Source: an uncultured Porphyromonas sp. (GTDB taxonomy: Bacteria; Bacteroidota; Bacteroidia; Bacteroidales; Porphyromonadaceae). Taken from it: DNA of 7,930 nucleotides. A program made the translations under genes and the position numbers. The notes under the pieces were generated by a model that made no database searches, was not told the DNA's origin, and worked only from the letters and a program-made list of their open reading frames with translations. The stretch covers positions 1 through 7,930 of the forward strand of contig CAMBHQ010000033.1 in assembly GCA_945867245.1 (NCBI GenBank). The letters run 5' to 3'. Of this stretch, positions 1 through 5,340 are shown in pieces (positions within the stretch are counted from its first letter, which is position 1; each line of letters opens with the position of its first letter).

Positions 1-44
1 ACGAGGGCTTGTGTCTAGTAATAGGCACAAGCCCTCGTCTTTTG
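1..44 (+). terminator. Rho-independent terminator of an upstream gene
   Basis: Bases 1-13 (ACGAGGGCTTGTG) are perfectly complementary to 26-38. The stem continues inward through 14-17 and 22-25 with one G-U pair, giving about 17 bp capped by a GTAA tetraloop. A short T-rich run (CTTTTG) follows at 39-44. This is a strong intrinsic terminator read on the plus strand and would end a gene lying left of the window. The arms could also work on the minus strand, but the bases beyond position 1 are not visible. It insulates ruvB from upstream transcription. Confidence 0.85.
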
Positions 45-126
45 CTATCGCCCTGTGAGCTCGGTGTAGCGTAGGGTCCGGACAACTCTTATGTTTGGGG
101 TACAAGGCTCAGCCCTCTGAATGTTG

Positions 127-134
127 TATCTTTG
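127..134 (+). promoter_or_regulatory. Bacteroidetes -7 promoter box for ruvB
   Basis: TATCTTTG matches the Bacteroidetes sigma-ABfr -7 consensus TAnnTTTG. No convincing TTTG -33 element sits about 20 bp upstream. Transcription would begin at roughly 138-141, only about 9-12 nt before the ATG at 150, so the leader is very short. The region 45-126 between the terminator and this box holds no gene. Its only structure of note is an 8-bp palindrome, GTCCGGAC, at 76-83. Confidence 0.65.
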
Positions 135-149
135 CATAGATATACAGTT

Positions 150-1172
150 ATGGATACATTCGATATACGCAATACACAGAGCCTACGCGAGGAGCAGGAT
201 GTAGACCGAGCTTTGCGCCCCCTGAGCTTCGATAGTTTCCAAGGGCAGGACAAAGTGCTCGAGAACCTGAAGATCTTCGTGGAGGCAGCCCGTCGTCGTG
301 GCGATGCCCTCGACCACGTCCTACTGTACGGCCCTCCGGGCCTCGGTAAGACTACGCTCTCTCATATTATCGCCAACGAGCTCGGTGTGGGCATTAAGGT
401 TACCTCGGGGCCTGTACTGGATAAGCCCGGCGACCTCGCAGGGCTATTGACCTCCCTAGAGCCGAATGATGTCCTCTTCATCGATGAGATACATCGTCTG
501 AGCCCTATCGTCGAGGAATACCTCTACTCGGCTATGGAGGACTACAAGATTGATATTATGCTGGATAAAGGTCCTAGCGCCCGCAGCATACAGATAGACC
601 TTAATCCCTTTACCCTCGTAGGAGCAACGACTCGCTCGGGATTGCTGACAGCACCTCTGCGTGCTCGATTTGGCATCAATCTGCACCTAGAGTATTACGA
701 TGTAGATACACTGGCGGGTATCCTGTGTCGCTCTGCGAGTATCCTCGGGACAGCCTGTAGTATGGAGGCCTCGGTAGAGGTAGCGGGACGCAGCCGTGGC
801 ACCCCACGTATCGCCAATGCACTCCTGAGGCGTGTGCGCGACTTCGCTGAGGTCAAGGGCAATGGCGATATTGATAAGGCTATCGCTTGCTACGCCCTAG
901 AGGCGCTCAATATCGATAAGTATGGTCTCGACTACATCGACAATAAGCTCTTGGGGACGATTATCGATAAGTTCGGTGGTGGCCCCGTAGGGCTCACGAC
1001 TATTGCCACAGCCCTGGGCGAAGATGCTGGGACTGTGGAGGAGGTCTATGAGCCCTACCTCATCAAAGAGGGTTTCCTCAAGCGTACGCCCCGAGGACGA
1101 GAAGCGACTCCGCTAGCCTATGCGCACCTAGGCAAGCCCTTTACGCAGGCGCAGCGCGACCTATTCGACTAA
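150..1172 (+). CDS. ruvB: Holliday junction branch migration DNA helicase RuvB
   Basis: RuvB is the hexameric AAA+ ATPase that, with RuvA, drives branch migration of Holliday junctions in recombinational repair. The 340-residue product has the normal family length. Visible motifs are Walker A GPPGLGKT (residues 61-68), Walker B FIDEIHRL (110-117), sensor I GATTR (158-162), the arginine-finger segment PLRARFG (169-175) and sensor [17 protein letters not shown] (217-231, Arg220). A C-terminal winged helix contains [17 protein letters not shown] and ends in [13 protein letters not shown]. The ATG at 150 is preferred. An in-frame TTG at 132 would add six residues, but it lies inside the promoter -7 box and so would not be in the mRNA. 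The flippase gene begins 12 bp after the stop, so the two are probably co-transcribed. No ruvA or ruvC is in the window. All key residues appear intact. Confidence 0.98.
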   Translation: MDTFDIRNTQSLREEQDVDRALRPLSFDSFQGQDKVLENLKIFVEAARRRGDALDHVLLYGPPGLGKTTLSHIIANELGVGIKVTSGPVLDKPGDLAGLLTSLEPNDVLFIDEIHRLSPIVEEYLYSAMEDYKIDIMLDKGPSARSIQIDLNPFTLVGATTRSGLLTAPLRARFGINLHLEYYDVDTLAGILCRSASILGTACSMEASVEVAGRSRGTPRIANALLRRVRDFAEVKGNGDIDKAIACYALEALNIDKYGLDYIDNKLLGTIIDKFGGGPVGLTTIATALGEDAGTVEEVYEPYLIKEGFLKRTPRGREATPLAYAHLGKPFTQAQRDLFD

Positions 1173-1184
1173 TAACTACGACCT

Positions 1185-2699
1185 ATGTCTGTACTCAAAT
1201 CCCTCGTTAAGGACACGGCTATCTATGGCATTAGCTCTATGTTTGGTCGTTTCCTTAACTGGTTACTTGTGGCGGTCTACGCCCGAGTCCTTCTGCCCGC
1301 AGAGATGGGGCAGATGACACAGCTCTATGCCCTGACGGCCGTCCTGATGGTCTTCCTGACCTATGGGATGGAGACAGCATTCTTTCGCTACGTCAATAAG
1401 AGTGAGCAGCCGCAGCGTGTCTATGGCACGACGTTGATGATGCTCGGTGCTAGTTCGCTCGTCTTTGCGCTCGGGGGCATAGCCTCGCTCGATTGGTTAA
1501 CGAGTCTGTTTGACTTTGATACTGGGGGCACCTCTCGTACTACGGCCGAGCTATTGGTCGGGGCGATTATTCTTATCACGGCCTTAGATGCTTTCTGTGC
1601 TATCCCTTTGGGCTATCTACGTTATGCCCAGCGCCCTTTCCGTTTCATGGCGGTACGTATGGGCTTCGTCCTCTTTACGGTCGTGGCTACGCTCCTGGTC
1701 TTCTACGTTTTGCCTCAGTGGGTGAGCCTAGATATGCGCATCTATGCCCTGCCGATCATATTAGGTATCAATCTCGTGGGCTGCCTCCTGCAACTCGTGA
1801 TGCTCCTGCCTACCTTTCGCTTTGCCGAGTGGCACTTCGATGCTGGTATGGCCCGTGCTATGCTGGGCTATGGCTGGCCTATCCTGCTCATGGGGATTGT
1901 GGGCATATTCAGTGGGCAGGCAGATAAACTTATCTTCCCCTTACTATACGACGACCCGCTAGTGGGCAAGGAGCAGCTCGGTATTTATTCGGCTTGCTAC
2001 AAGATTGCCGTGGTGATGATGCTTTTTACGCAGGCCTTCCGTTATGCCTACGACCCTTTCGTCTTCGCCAAAGCTAAGGAGGGAGGCGAGAGTGCCAAAC
2101 GAGCCTATGCCGAGGCGATGCGTTATTACGTCCTCTTTACGCTCTTTATCTTCCTAGGGGTGATGTCTATACTCGACCTGCTGAAACACTTTGTAACGCC
2201 CGAGTACTACGCAGGTCTGCCAGTGGTGCCTCTGGTGATGCTGGGTATGCTGATGAATGGAGTGTACTTTAACCTCTCGGTGTGGTACAAGGTAACGGAC
2301 AGGACTAAGTGGGGAGCTTATTTATCTATTCTCGGAGCTACCGTGTCTCTGTTGTGGATTGTGCTAGCTACGCCGTATATGGGCTTTATGGCCTGTGCTT
2401 GGGCGGCTATAGGCTCCAATGCGCTCATTATGCTGGCTAGCTACTTCGTCGGGCAGCGTTACTATCCTGTGAGCTATCCGCTGGGGGCAATAGCTGGCTA
2501 TACGGCATTAGCGCTATCCCTATGGGGAATACAAGAGCTTTTTGCAGACTATGTGAGTAGCAACGAATGGTTGTGCTTGGGCTTCAACCTCGCTCTGTTG
2601 CTCATCTTCGTGGCGGTAGTCATCGTTAAGGAAGGTTTGTATAGGATGCTCCCCAATATGCTCGGAGCGCTCCGTCGCAAGGGCGGTGTGCGGGACTGA
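1185..2699 (+). CDS. Polysaccharide flippase, Wzx/MOP superfamily (lipopolysaccharide biosynthesis protein)
   Basis: This 504-residue protein is strongly hydrophobic from end to end, with roughly 13-14 predicted membrane spans. Clear spans lie near residues 10-35, 43-63, 83-105, 121-143, 155-180 and 185-210, and others follow to about residue 485. It has no signal peptide and ends in a short basic tail (LRRKGGVRD). The N-terminal pattern (KDTAIYGISSMFGRFLNWLL, then an AEMGQ turn and a GMETAFFRY segment) is typical of the oligosaccharide flippase branch of the MOP/MATE superfamily. That branch moves lipid-linked sugars across the inner membrane for surface glycan assembly. The substrate cannot be read from sequence, and no glycosyltransferase cluster is present. 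It starts 12 bp after ruvB with no promoter or terminator between, so it is probably the second gene of that transcript. From memory, a flippase gene next to ruvB also occurs in other Bacteroidales. The main alternative is another MOP-family exporter. Confidence 0.85.
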   Translation: MSVLKSLVKDTAIYGISSMFGRFLNWLLVAVYARVLLPAEMGQMTQLYALTAVLMVFLTYGMETAFFRYVNKSEQPQRVYGTTLMMLGASSLVFALGGIASLDWLTSLFDFDTGGTSRTTAELLVGAIILITALDAFCAIPLGYLRYAQRPFRFMAVRMGFVLFTVVATLLVFYVLPQWVSLDMRIYALPIILGINLVGCLLQLVMLLPTFRFAEWHFDAGMARAMLGYGWPILLMGIVGIFSGQADKLIFPLLYDDPLVGKEQLGIYSACYKIAVVMMLFTQAFRYAYDPFVFAKAKEGGESAKRAYAEAMRYYVLFTLFIFLGVMSILDLLKHFVTPEYYAGLPVVPLVMLGMLMNGVYFNLSVWYKVTDRTKWGAYLSILGATVSLLWIVLATPYMGFMACAWAAIGSNALIMLASYFVGQRYYPVSYPLGAIAGYTALALSLWGIQELFADYVSSNEWLCLGFNLALLLIFVAVVIVKEGLYRMLPNMLGALRRKGGVRD

Positions 2700-2754
2700 G
2701 TGTAATGCCGTGTTCTTCCCGAGTGCCCTATGTGTGTTGTCTCAGACTTTTGTA

Positions 2755-2762
2755 TACCTTTG
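2755..2762 (+). promoter_or_regulatory. Bacteroidetes -7 promoter box for the NlpE-like lipoprotein gene
   Basis: TACCTTTG at 2755-2762 fits TAnnTTTG. A TTG at 2737-2739 is the nearest -33 candidate, but its 15-bp spacing is shorter than the usual 19-21. The predicted mRNA start is near 2769, which leaves a leader of about 75 nt before the ATG at 2845. A near-palindrome, ATCCT-T-AGGAT, lies at 2772-2782 at the leader's 5' end. No terminator hairpin is visible between the flippase stop and this promoter. Confidence 0.55.
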
Positions 2763-2844
2763 TATCGATTTATCCTTAGGATGCTGAACTTCCTTGGGTA
2801 TAGATGGACTATAAATGCATTATAATACTAATAACAATTCGATT

Positions 2845-3252
2845 ATGAAGAAGCTATTTCTAGCACCCGTACTCGGGTTAGCACTTGTGGCTTGTGGCAA
2901 TACTGCCAGCAACAGCACAGCGGACTCTACCGCTACAGTAGACAGCACTCAGGCCGTTGAGCAGGTCGCTGCTCCTGCTCTAGAGGGTACTTTCGTAGGG
3001 CTATTGCCTAGTGCAGACAGCGAAGGGTTCGATACGACCATCGTTTTCAACGCTGATGGCACTTACACCGAGACTGTTACGGCTAAGGGTACTACTAGCA
3101 CGGAGCAGGGTGTCTTTACGCTCGCCGGTGATACGCTCACGCTAACGGCAGAGTCTAGCCAGAAGCTGGCTGTGCTACGTGGTGACTCTATCTCTCTGCT
3201 CGATGCAGATAAGAAGGAGCCAACGCCTGCTTACGTACTGCGCAAGAAGTAG
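2845..3252 (+). CDS. Small lipoprotein with NlpE N-terminal-like domain lacking the CxxC motif
   Basis: The 135-residue product opens with a lipoprotein signal peptide: MKKLF, a hydrophobic core, then lipobox L14-V-A-C17, so Cys17 should be lipidated. A Ser/Thr/Ala linker (about residues 19-45) leads to a compact domain at 46-135 with the pattern GTFVGLLPSADSEGFDTT followed by FNADGTYTET. This resembles the beta-barrel N-terminal domain of NlpE-type copper-resistance and surface-sensing lipoproteins, where the usual motif is LPCADCxGI. Here both cysteines are serine (Ser56 and Ser59). An in-frame ATG at 2815 would add ten polar residues ahead of the signal peptide, so 2845 is the better start. 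The residues after Cys17 are not acidic, so no classical Bacteroidetes surface-export signal is seen and the protein may face the periplasm. The lipoprotein call is firm; the NlpE relation rests on motif resemblance only. It is a single-gene unit with its own promoter and terminator. Confidence 0.8.
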   Translation: MKKLFLAPVLGLALVACGNTASNSTADSTATVDSTQAVEQVAAPALEGTFVGLLPSADSEGFDTTIVFNADGTYTETVTAKGTTSTEQGVFTLAGDTLTLTAESSQKLAVLRGDSISLLDADKKEPTPAYVLRKK

Positions 3253-3271
3253 GCCTTAGGCCCCAAAGTCT

Positions 3272-3318
3272 AGCCCCCACCCGACGAAGCTCTTAGCTTG
3301 TCGGGTGGGGGCTTTGTC
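3272..3318 (+). terminator. Rho-independent terminator of the NlpE-like lipoprotein gene
   Basis: A GC-rich stem pairs AGCCCCCACCCGAC (3272-3285) with GTCGGGTGGGGGCT (3300-3313). It extends inward past one bulged G through AAGC/GCTT around a five-base loop. A short T-containing tail (TTGTCG) follows. The stem begins 20 bp after the stop codon at 3252, as expected for a plus-strand intrinsic terminator. The weak T tract is its only deficiency. Confidence 0.85.
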
Positions 3319-3353
3319 GTATCTCTATCTATTGTCCCTCGAAGCTTAAGGTT

Positions 3354-3393
3354 ATAAAAATAGGATGTGATGACCTAGCCATCACATCCTATT
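3354..3393 (-). terminator. Rho-independent terminator of the 87-residue helical protein gene
   Basis: AATAGGATGTGATG (3359-3372) is perfectly complementary to 3380-3393, giving a 14-bp stem with a seven-base loop. On the minus strand the stem runs directly into TTTTTAT (complement of 3354-3360), a classic U tract. It lies 24 bp beyond the stop codon at 3417-3419. Together with the terminator at 3272-3318, it separates the two convergent genes. Confidence 0.9.
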
Positions 3394-3416
3394 CACCTAA
3401 TACACATTCATTGGCT

Positions 3417-3680
3417 TTACTTAGAGCCGAATATATCCTTGACACTACCAAGTTTCTCCATCGCCTCATCCTTGAGCTCCTTCAGCTCGTTGAGGGCTTC
3501 GCTTGGGTTAGCCATAGCGTCCTGTACAGTATCACCTACGACTTCCTTAAGCTCTGATACGCTTTCTAGAGCTTCGTCCTTGAGCTTGCCGAGAGCTTCT
3601 GTAGGGTTACTGGTGATACCCTGTACAGCTTCCTTTACGTCCTCCAGCTTGTCGCTGAGGAAATTCTTTAGTGCATCCAT
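3417..3680 (-). CDS. Small charged alpha-helical protein with a 33-residue internal duplication, unknown function
   Basis: The 87-residue product has no signal peptide, membrane span or cysteine. It is rich in Glu, Lys, Asp, Leu, Ala and Val, and its hydrophobic spacing suggests amphipathic helix or coiled coil. NPTEAL (25-30) and NPSEAL (58-63) are exactly 33 residues apart. The match extends around them (VQ at 19-20 and 52-53; LK at 33-34 and 66-67), and DEA recurs at 35-37 and 71-73 after a three-residue insertion. A 33-residue period equals three 11-residue helical units, reminiscent of LEA-, YtxH- or CsbD-like stress proteins, but I do not recognise a specific family. It is a monocistronic minus-strand gene with its own consensus promoter and terminator, which argues strongly that it is real. 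The plus-strand reading frame across the same bases is a shadow rich in Ser/Leu. A cytoplasmic, possibly stress-related role is only a guess. Confidence 0.85.
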   Translation of the reverse strand: MDALKNFLSDKLEDVKEAVQGITSNPTEALGKLKDEALESVSELKEVVGDTVQDAMANPSEALNELKELKDEAMEKLGSVKDIFGSK

Positions 3681-3731
3681 CTTTTATATCTTCTAGTGTT
3701 ACTAATCCCTTTCTGGGAGTGTTATTAATTG

Positions 3732-3761
3732 CAAAGTTATGTATTTGTGTGTAGTCTACAA
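3732..3761 (-). promoter_or_regulatory. Promoter of the helical protein gene (-33 TTG, -7 TAACTTTG)
   Basis: Read on the minus strand, TTG (3761 to 3759) and TAACTTTG (3739 to 3732) are separated by 19 bp, the textbook Bacteroidetes -33/-7 arrangement. Transcription would start near 3725, leaving a leader of about 45 nt before the ATG at 3680. An 11-base inverted repeat, TGTAG-T-CTACA (3750-3760), fills part of the spacer and overlaps the -33 element, so it is a possible repressor site. The A-rich bases just before the ATG (minus strand ATATAAAAG) fit Bacteroidetes translation starts. Confidence 0.75.
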
Positions 3762-3768
3762 GTAAGAG

Positions 3769-3797
3769 TAGGCTATGATATTATAAGTTTAGGCTAT
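3769..3797. repeat. Paired 8-bp direct repeats upstream of the helical protein promoter
   Basis: TAGGCTAT occurs at 3769-3776 and again at 3790-3797. The copies are 21 bp apart start to start, about two helical turns, and the first lies eight bases upstream of the minus-strand -33 element. Same-face spacing next to a promoter is what paired activator sites look like. The repeats are short and the flanking DNA is AT-rich, so chance is possible. Confidence 0.4.
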
Positions 3798-3996
3798 AGC
3801 TCTATGCTCTGCTAAGGTACAAGTTGCAGTAGTGTGACCTATTGTTTCTGTGGCTAACGAGGTCGGAAGGTCTCCTGCTAGATTGCCTATCGTCCCGAGT
3901 ATAGGGGAAGCTGTGGTTTATGGAGTGCCAAATGAATGTGTTCTAGCTCGACAATCGTTTGTTTATGCTGCTAGTATTTGATTGGGCAAAAGTTCG
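3798..3996. other. Intergenic stretch with no recognised gene
   Basis: This is part of the divergent gap of about 400 bp between the helical protein gene and the pseudouridine synthase gene. I found no convincing reading frame, no tRNA cloverleaf and no known RNA signature. Its only visible features are the short direct repetition GCTCTATGCTCTGC at 3799-3812 and a TTTG at 3977-3980. That TTTG could act as a poorly spaced (16 bp) -33 element for the promoter at 3997. The length leaves room for a small RNA, but nothing in the sequence identifies one. Confidence 0.5.
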
Positions 3997-4004
3997 TATC
4001 TTTG
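3997..4004 (+). promoter_or_regulatory. Bacteroidetes -7 promoter box for the pseudouridine synthase-asnS unit
   Basis: TATCTTTG fits TAnnTTTG and is identical to the ruvB box. Transcription would begin near 4011, giving a leader of about 67 nt before the ATG at 4078. This placement decides the gene start: the in-frame TTG at 3982 lies upstream of the transcript start. The leader carries the hairpin at 4044-4063. Confidence 0.65.
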
Positions 4005-4043
4005 TCCTCAAATAACTAATAGCAAAACAAATACACAGTCTGC

Positions 4044-4063
4044 ACTTGTCCGTGAGGACAAGT
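4044..4063 (+). promoter_or_regulatory. 5' leader hairpin with GTGA tetraloop, candidate regulatory element
   Basis: ACTTGTCC (4044-4051) pairs perfectly with GGACAAGT (4056-4063) around a GTGA loop, a GNRA-type tetraloop closed by C-G. It starts about 33 nt into the predicted mRNA and ends 14 nt before the ATG. No T tract follows, so it is not a terminator. Its position could affect ribosome loading. The loop and upper stem resemble helix 93 of 23S rRNA, the site modified by RluB-type enzymes such as the one encoded immediately downstream. A regulatory role is inferred. Confidence 0.55.
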
Positions 4064-4077
4064 ATAAAACTAACTCA

Positions 4078-5328
4078 ATGAGTATCGAAGAACAATCAGG
4101 AGGTAGCTCTGCGCAGAAGACCTCCGTTCCCAAACGCATTCCCGTAGCCTCAGCTGATGGCCGGCAATCTGCACGTCTCAACGACCAGCAAGTAGCAGGT
4201 AAGCGTAAGCGTGTACGCATCTCAATGACAGATAGCCCTAGCCCTGTCGAAGGGCGTCGCCTGTCTACACGATTCGATAGAGAGCGTTTCTCTAGTCGTG
4301 ATGAATACCCCTCTCGTCGTACAGACCTGCGCCAAGAACGCTATAGCGAAGAGCGTAGCCGTGAGTATGACGAGCGCTACCAGGCACAGCGCCGCGAGGG
4401 AAATTACGACCGAGGCTTCAAGCGCGCGACCGCAGTTGGCGACCGCCCACAGCGTCCTGCTACAGGAGCCAAGCCCAATAAGAAAAGCAATAATAAGCCC
4501 AAGAACAAACCACAGCCCAAGCCTAAGAAGGATAAGAAGGCAGTGCCCCTCTTCGTGCCACAGGAAGCTCCGGAGGTAACACTGCGTTATCCCGAGGAGG
4601 TGGCGCCTAATGCAGAGATACGCATCAATAAATTCCTGGCTAATGCTGGTGTGTGTTCGCGTCGTGAGGCTGACCTACTGATCGCTGCAGGCGAGGTAAC
4701 TGTCAATGGCGAAGTCGTAACAGAGCTGGGGCGCCGTGTAACGCCTCAGGATATAGTAGAGTACAAGGGGCAGCGTGTGCAGGGCCAAAGTAAGGTGTAT
4801 GTCTTGCTCAATAAGCCCAAGAACTGTGTAACGACGAGCGATGACCCAGAGTGTCGCCTGACGGTGATGGATCTAGTCAAGAATGCTTGCCCCGAGCGCA
4901 TCTACCCTGTAGGGCGCCTAGACCGCAATACGACGGGCGTGCTTCTTATTACGAATGACGGAGATCTGGCAGCTAAGCTGACGCATCCCTCGTTCCTCAA
5001 AAAGAAGATTTATCACGTATGGCTCGATAAGCCAGTGAGCGAGGAGCATATGCAAGCCATTGCAGACGGCTTCGATCTTGAGGATGGAGAGATTCATGCA
5101 GATGCCATTAGCTATGTGACAGAGGAAGACCTTAGTCAGGTCGGTATCGAGATTCACTCGGGTCGTAATCGTATCGTGCGTCGTATCTTTGAGCACTTTG
5201 GTTATCATGTAGCCAAGCTAGATCGCGTTTACTTCGCAGGCTTAACTAAGAAGAACCTGCCCCGCGGACGCTGGCGTTACCTCGACGCTCAGGAGGTAGC
5301 CAACCTGCGCATGGGGGCATTTGAATAA
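4078..5328 (+). CDS. RluB/RsuA-family rRNA pseudouridine synthase with long basic N-terminal tail
   Basis: The 416-residue protein is expected to convert a uridine of 23S rRNA (Psi2605 in E. coli for RluB) to pseudouridine. Residues 1-180 are a low-complexity basic tail: 24 arginines between 29 and 126, often with Tyr, Ser and Glu, then a Lys/Asn/Pro segment (132-154). An S4 RNA-binding domain follows at about 181-232 (IRINKFLANAGVCSRREADLLI). The catalytic domain carries PVGRLDRNTTGVLLITNDG (277-295) with catalytic Asp282, and the family motif GRNRIVRRIFEHFGY near the C-terminus. E. coli RluB is about 290 residues and carries its basic extension at the C-terminus. The ATG at 4078 is chosen because it lies downstream of the promoter and opens a normal MSIEEQ start. 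asnS begins 12 bp after the stop, so the two probably share a transcript. RluB is the best match, but RluE, RluF or RsuA specificity cannot be excluded, so no symbol is given. Confidence 0.92.
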   Translation: MSIEEQSGGSSAQKTSVPKRIPVASADGRQSARLNDQQVAGKRKRVRISMTDSPSPVEGRRLSTRFDRERFSSRDEYPSRRTDLRQERYSEERSREYDERYQAQRREGNYDRGFKRATAVGDRPQRPATGAKPNKKSNNKPKNKPQPKPKKDKKAVPLFVPQEAPEVTLRYPEEVAPNAEIRINKFLANAGVCSRREADLLIAAGEVTVNGEVVTELGRRVTPQDIVEYKGQRVQGQSKVYVLLNKPKNCVTTSDDPECRLTVMDLVKNACPERIYPVGRLDRNTTGVLLITNDGDLAAKLTHPSFLKKKIYHVWLDKPVSEEHMQAIADGFDLEDGEIHADAISYVTEEDLSQVGIEIHSGRNRIVRRIFEHFGYHVAKLDRVYFAGLTKKNLPRGRWRYLDAQEVANLRMGAFE

Positions 5329-5340
5329 TACAGCAAATCT

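Noticed and set aside
76..83. Palindrome GTCCGGAC upstream of ruvB, considered as an operator
   Set aside because: A single 8-bp palindrome about 45 bp upstream of the -7 box, with no second copy or family match; reported only as a note.
2815..2844. Upstream ATG adding ten residues to the NlpE-like lipoprotein
   Set aside because: The extra Asn/Thr-rich residues would precede a complete signal peptide that starts at MKKLF, which is unusual for lipoproteins.
3439..3696. Plus-strand open frame of 85 codons opposite the helical protein
   Set aside because: Its Ser/Leu-rich sequence is what the complement of Glu/Lys/Leu-rich helix codons gives. It spans no promoter of its own, while the minus frame has a matched promoter and terminator.
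3982..4077. TTG-initiated N-terminal extension of the pseudouridine synthase (32 residues)
   Set aside because: The promoter -7 box at 3997-4004 lies inside it, so the TTG would not be transcribed. The ATG at 4078 is a better start.
4052..4081. Possible GTG-started nine-codon leader peptide whose TGA overlaps the ATG at 4078
   Set aside because: The GTG is the hairpin loop itself, there is no ribosome-binding context, and the peptide has no attenuator-like codon bias. Chance is the simpler explanation.
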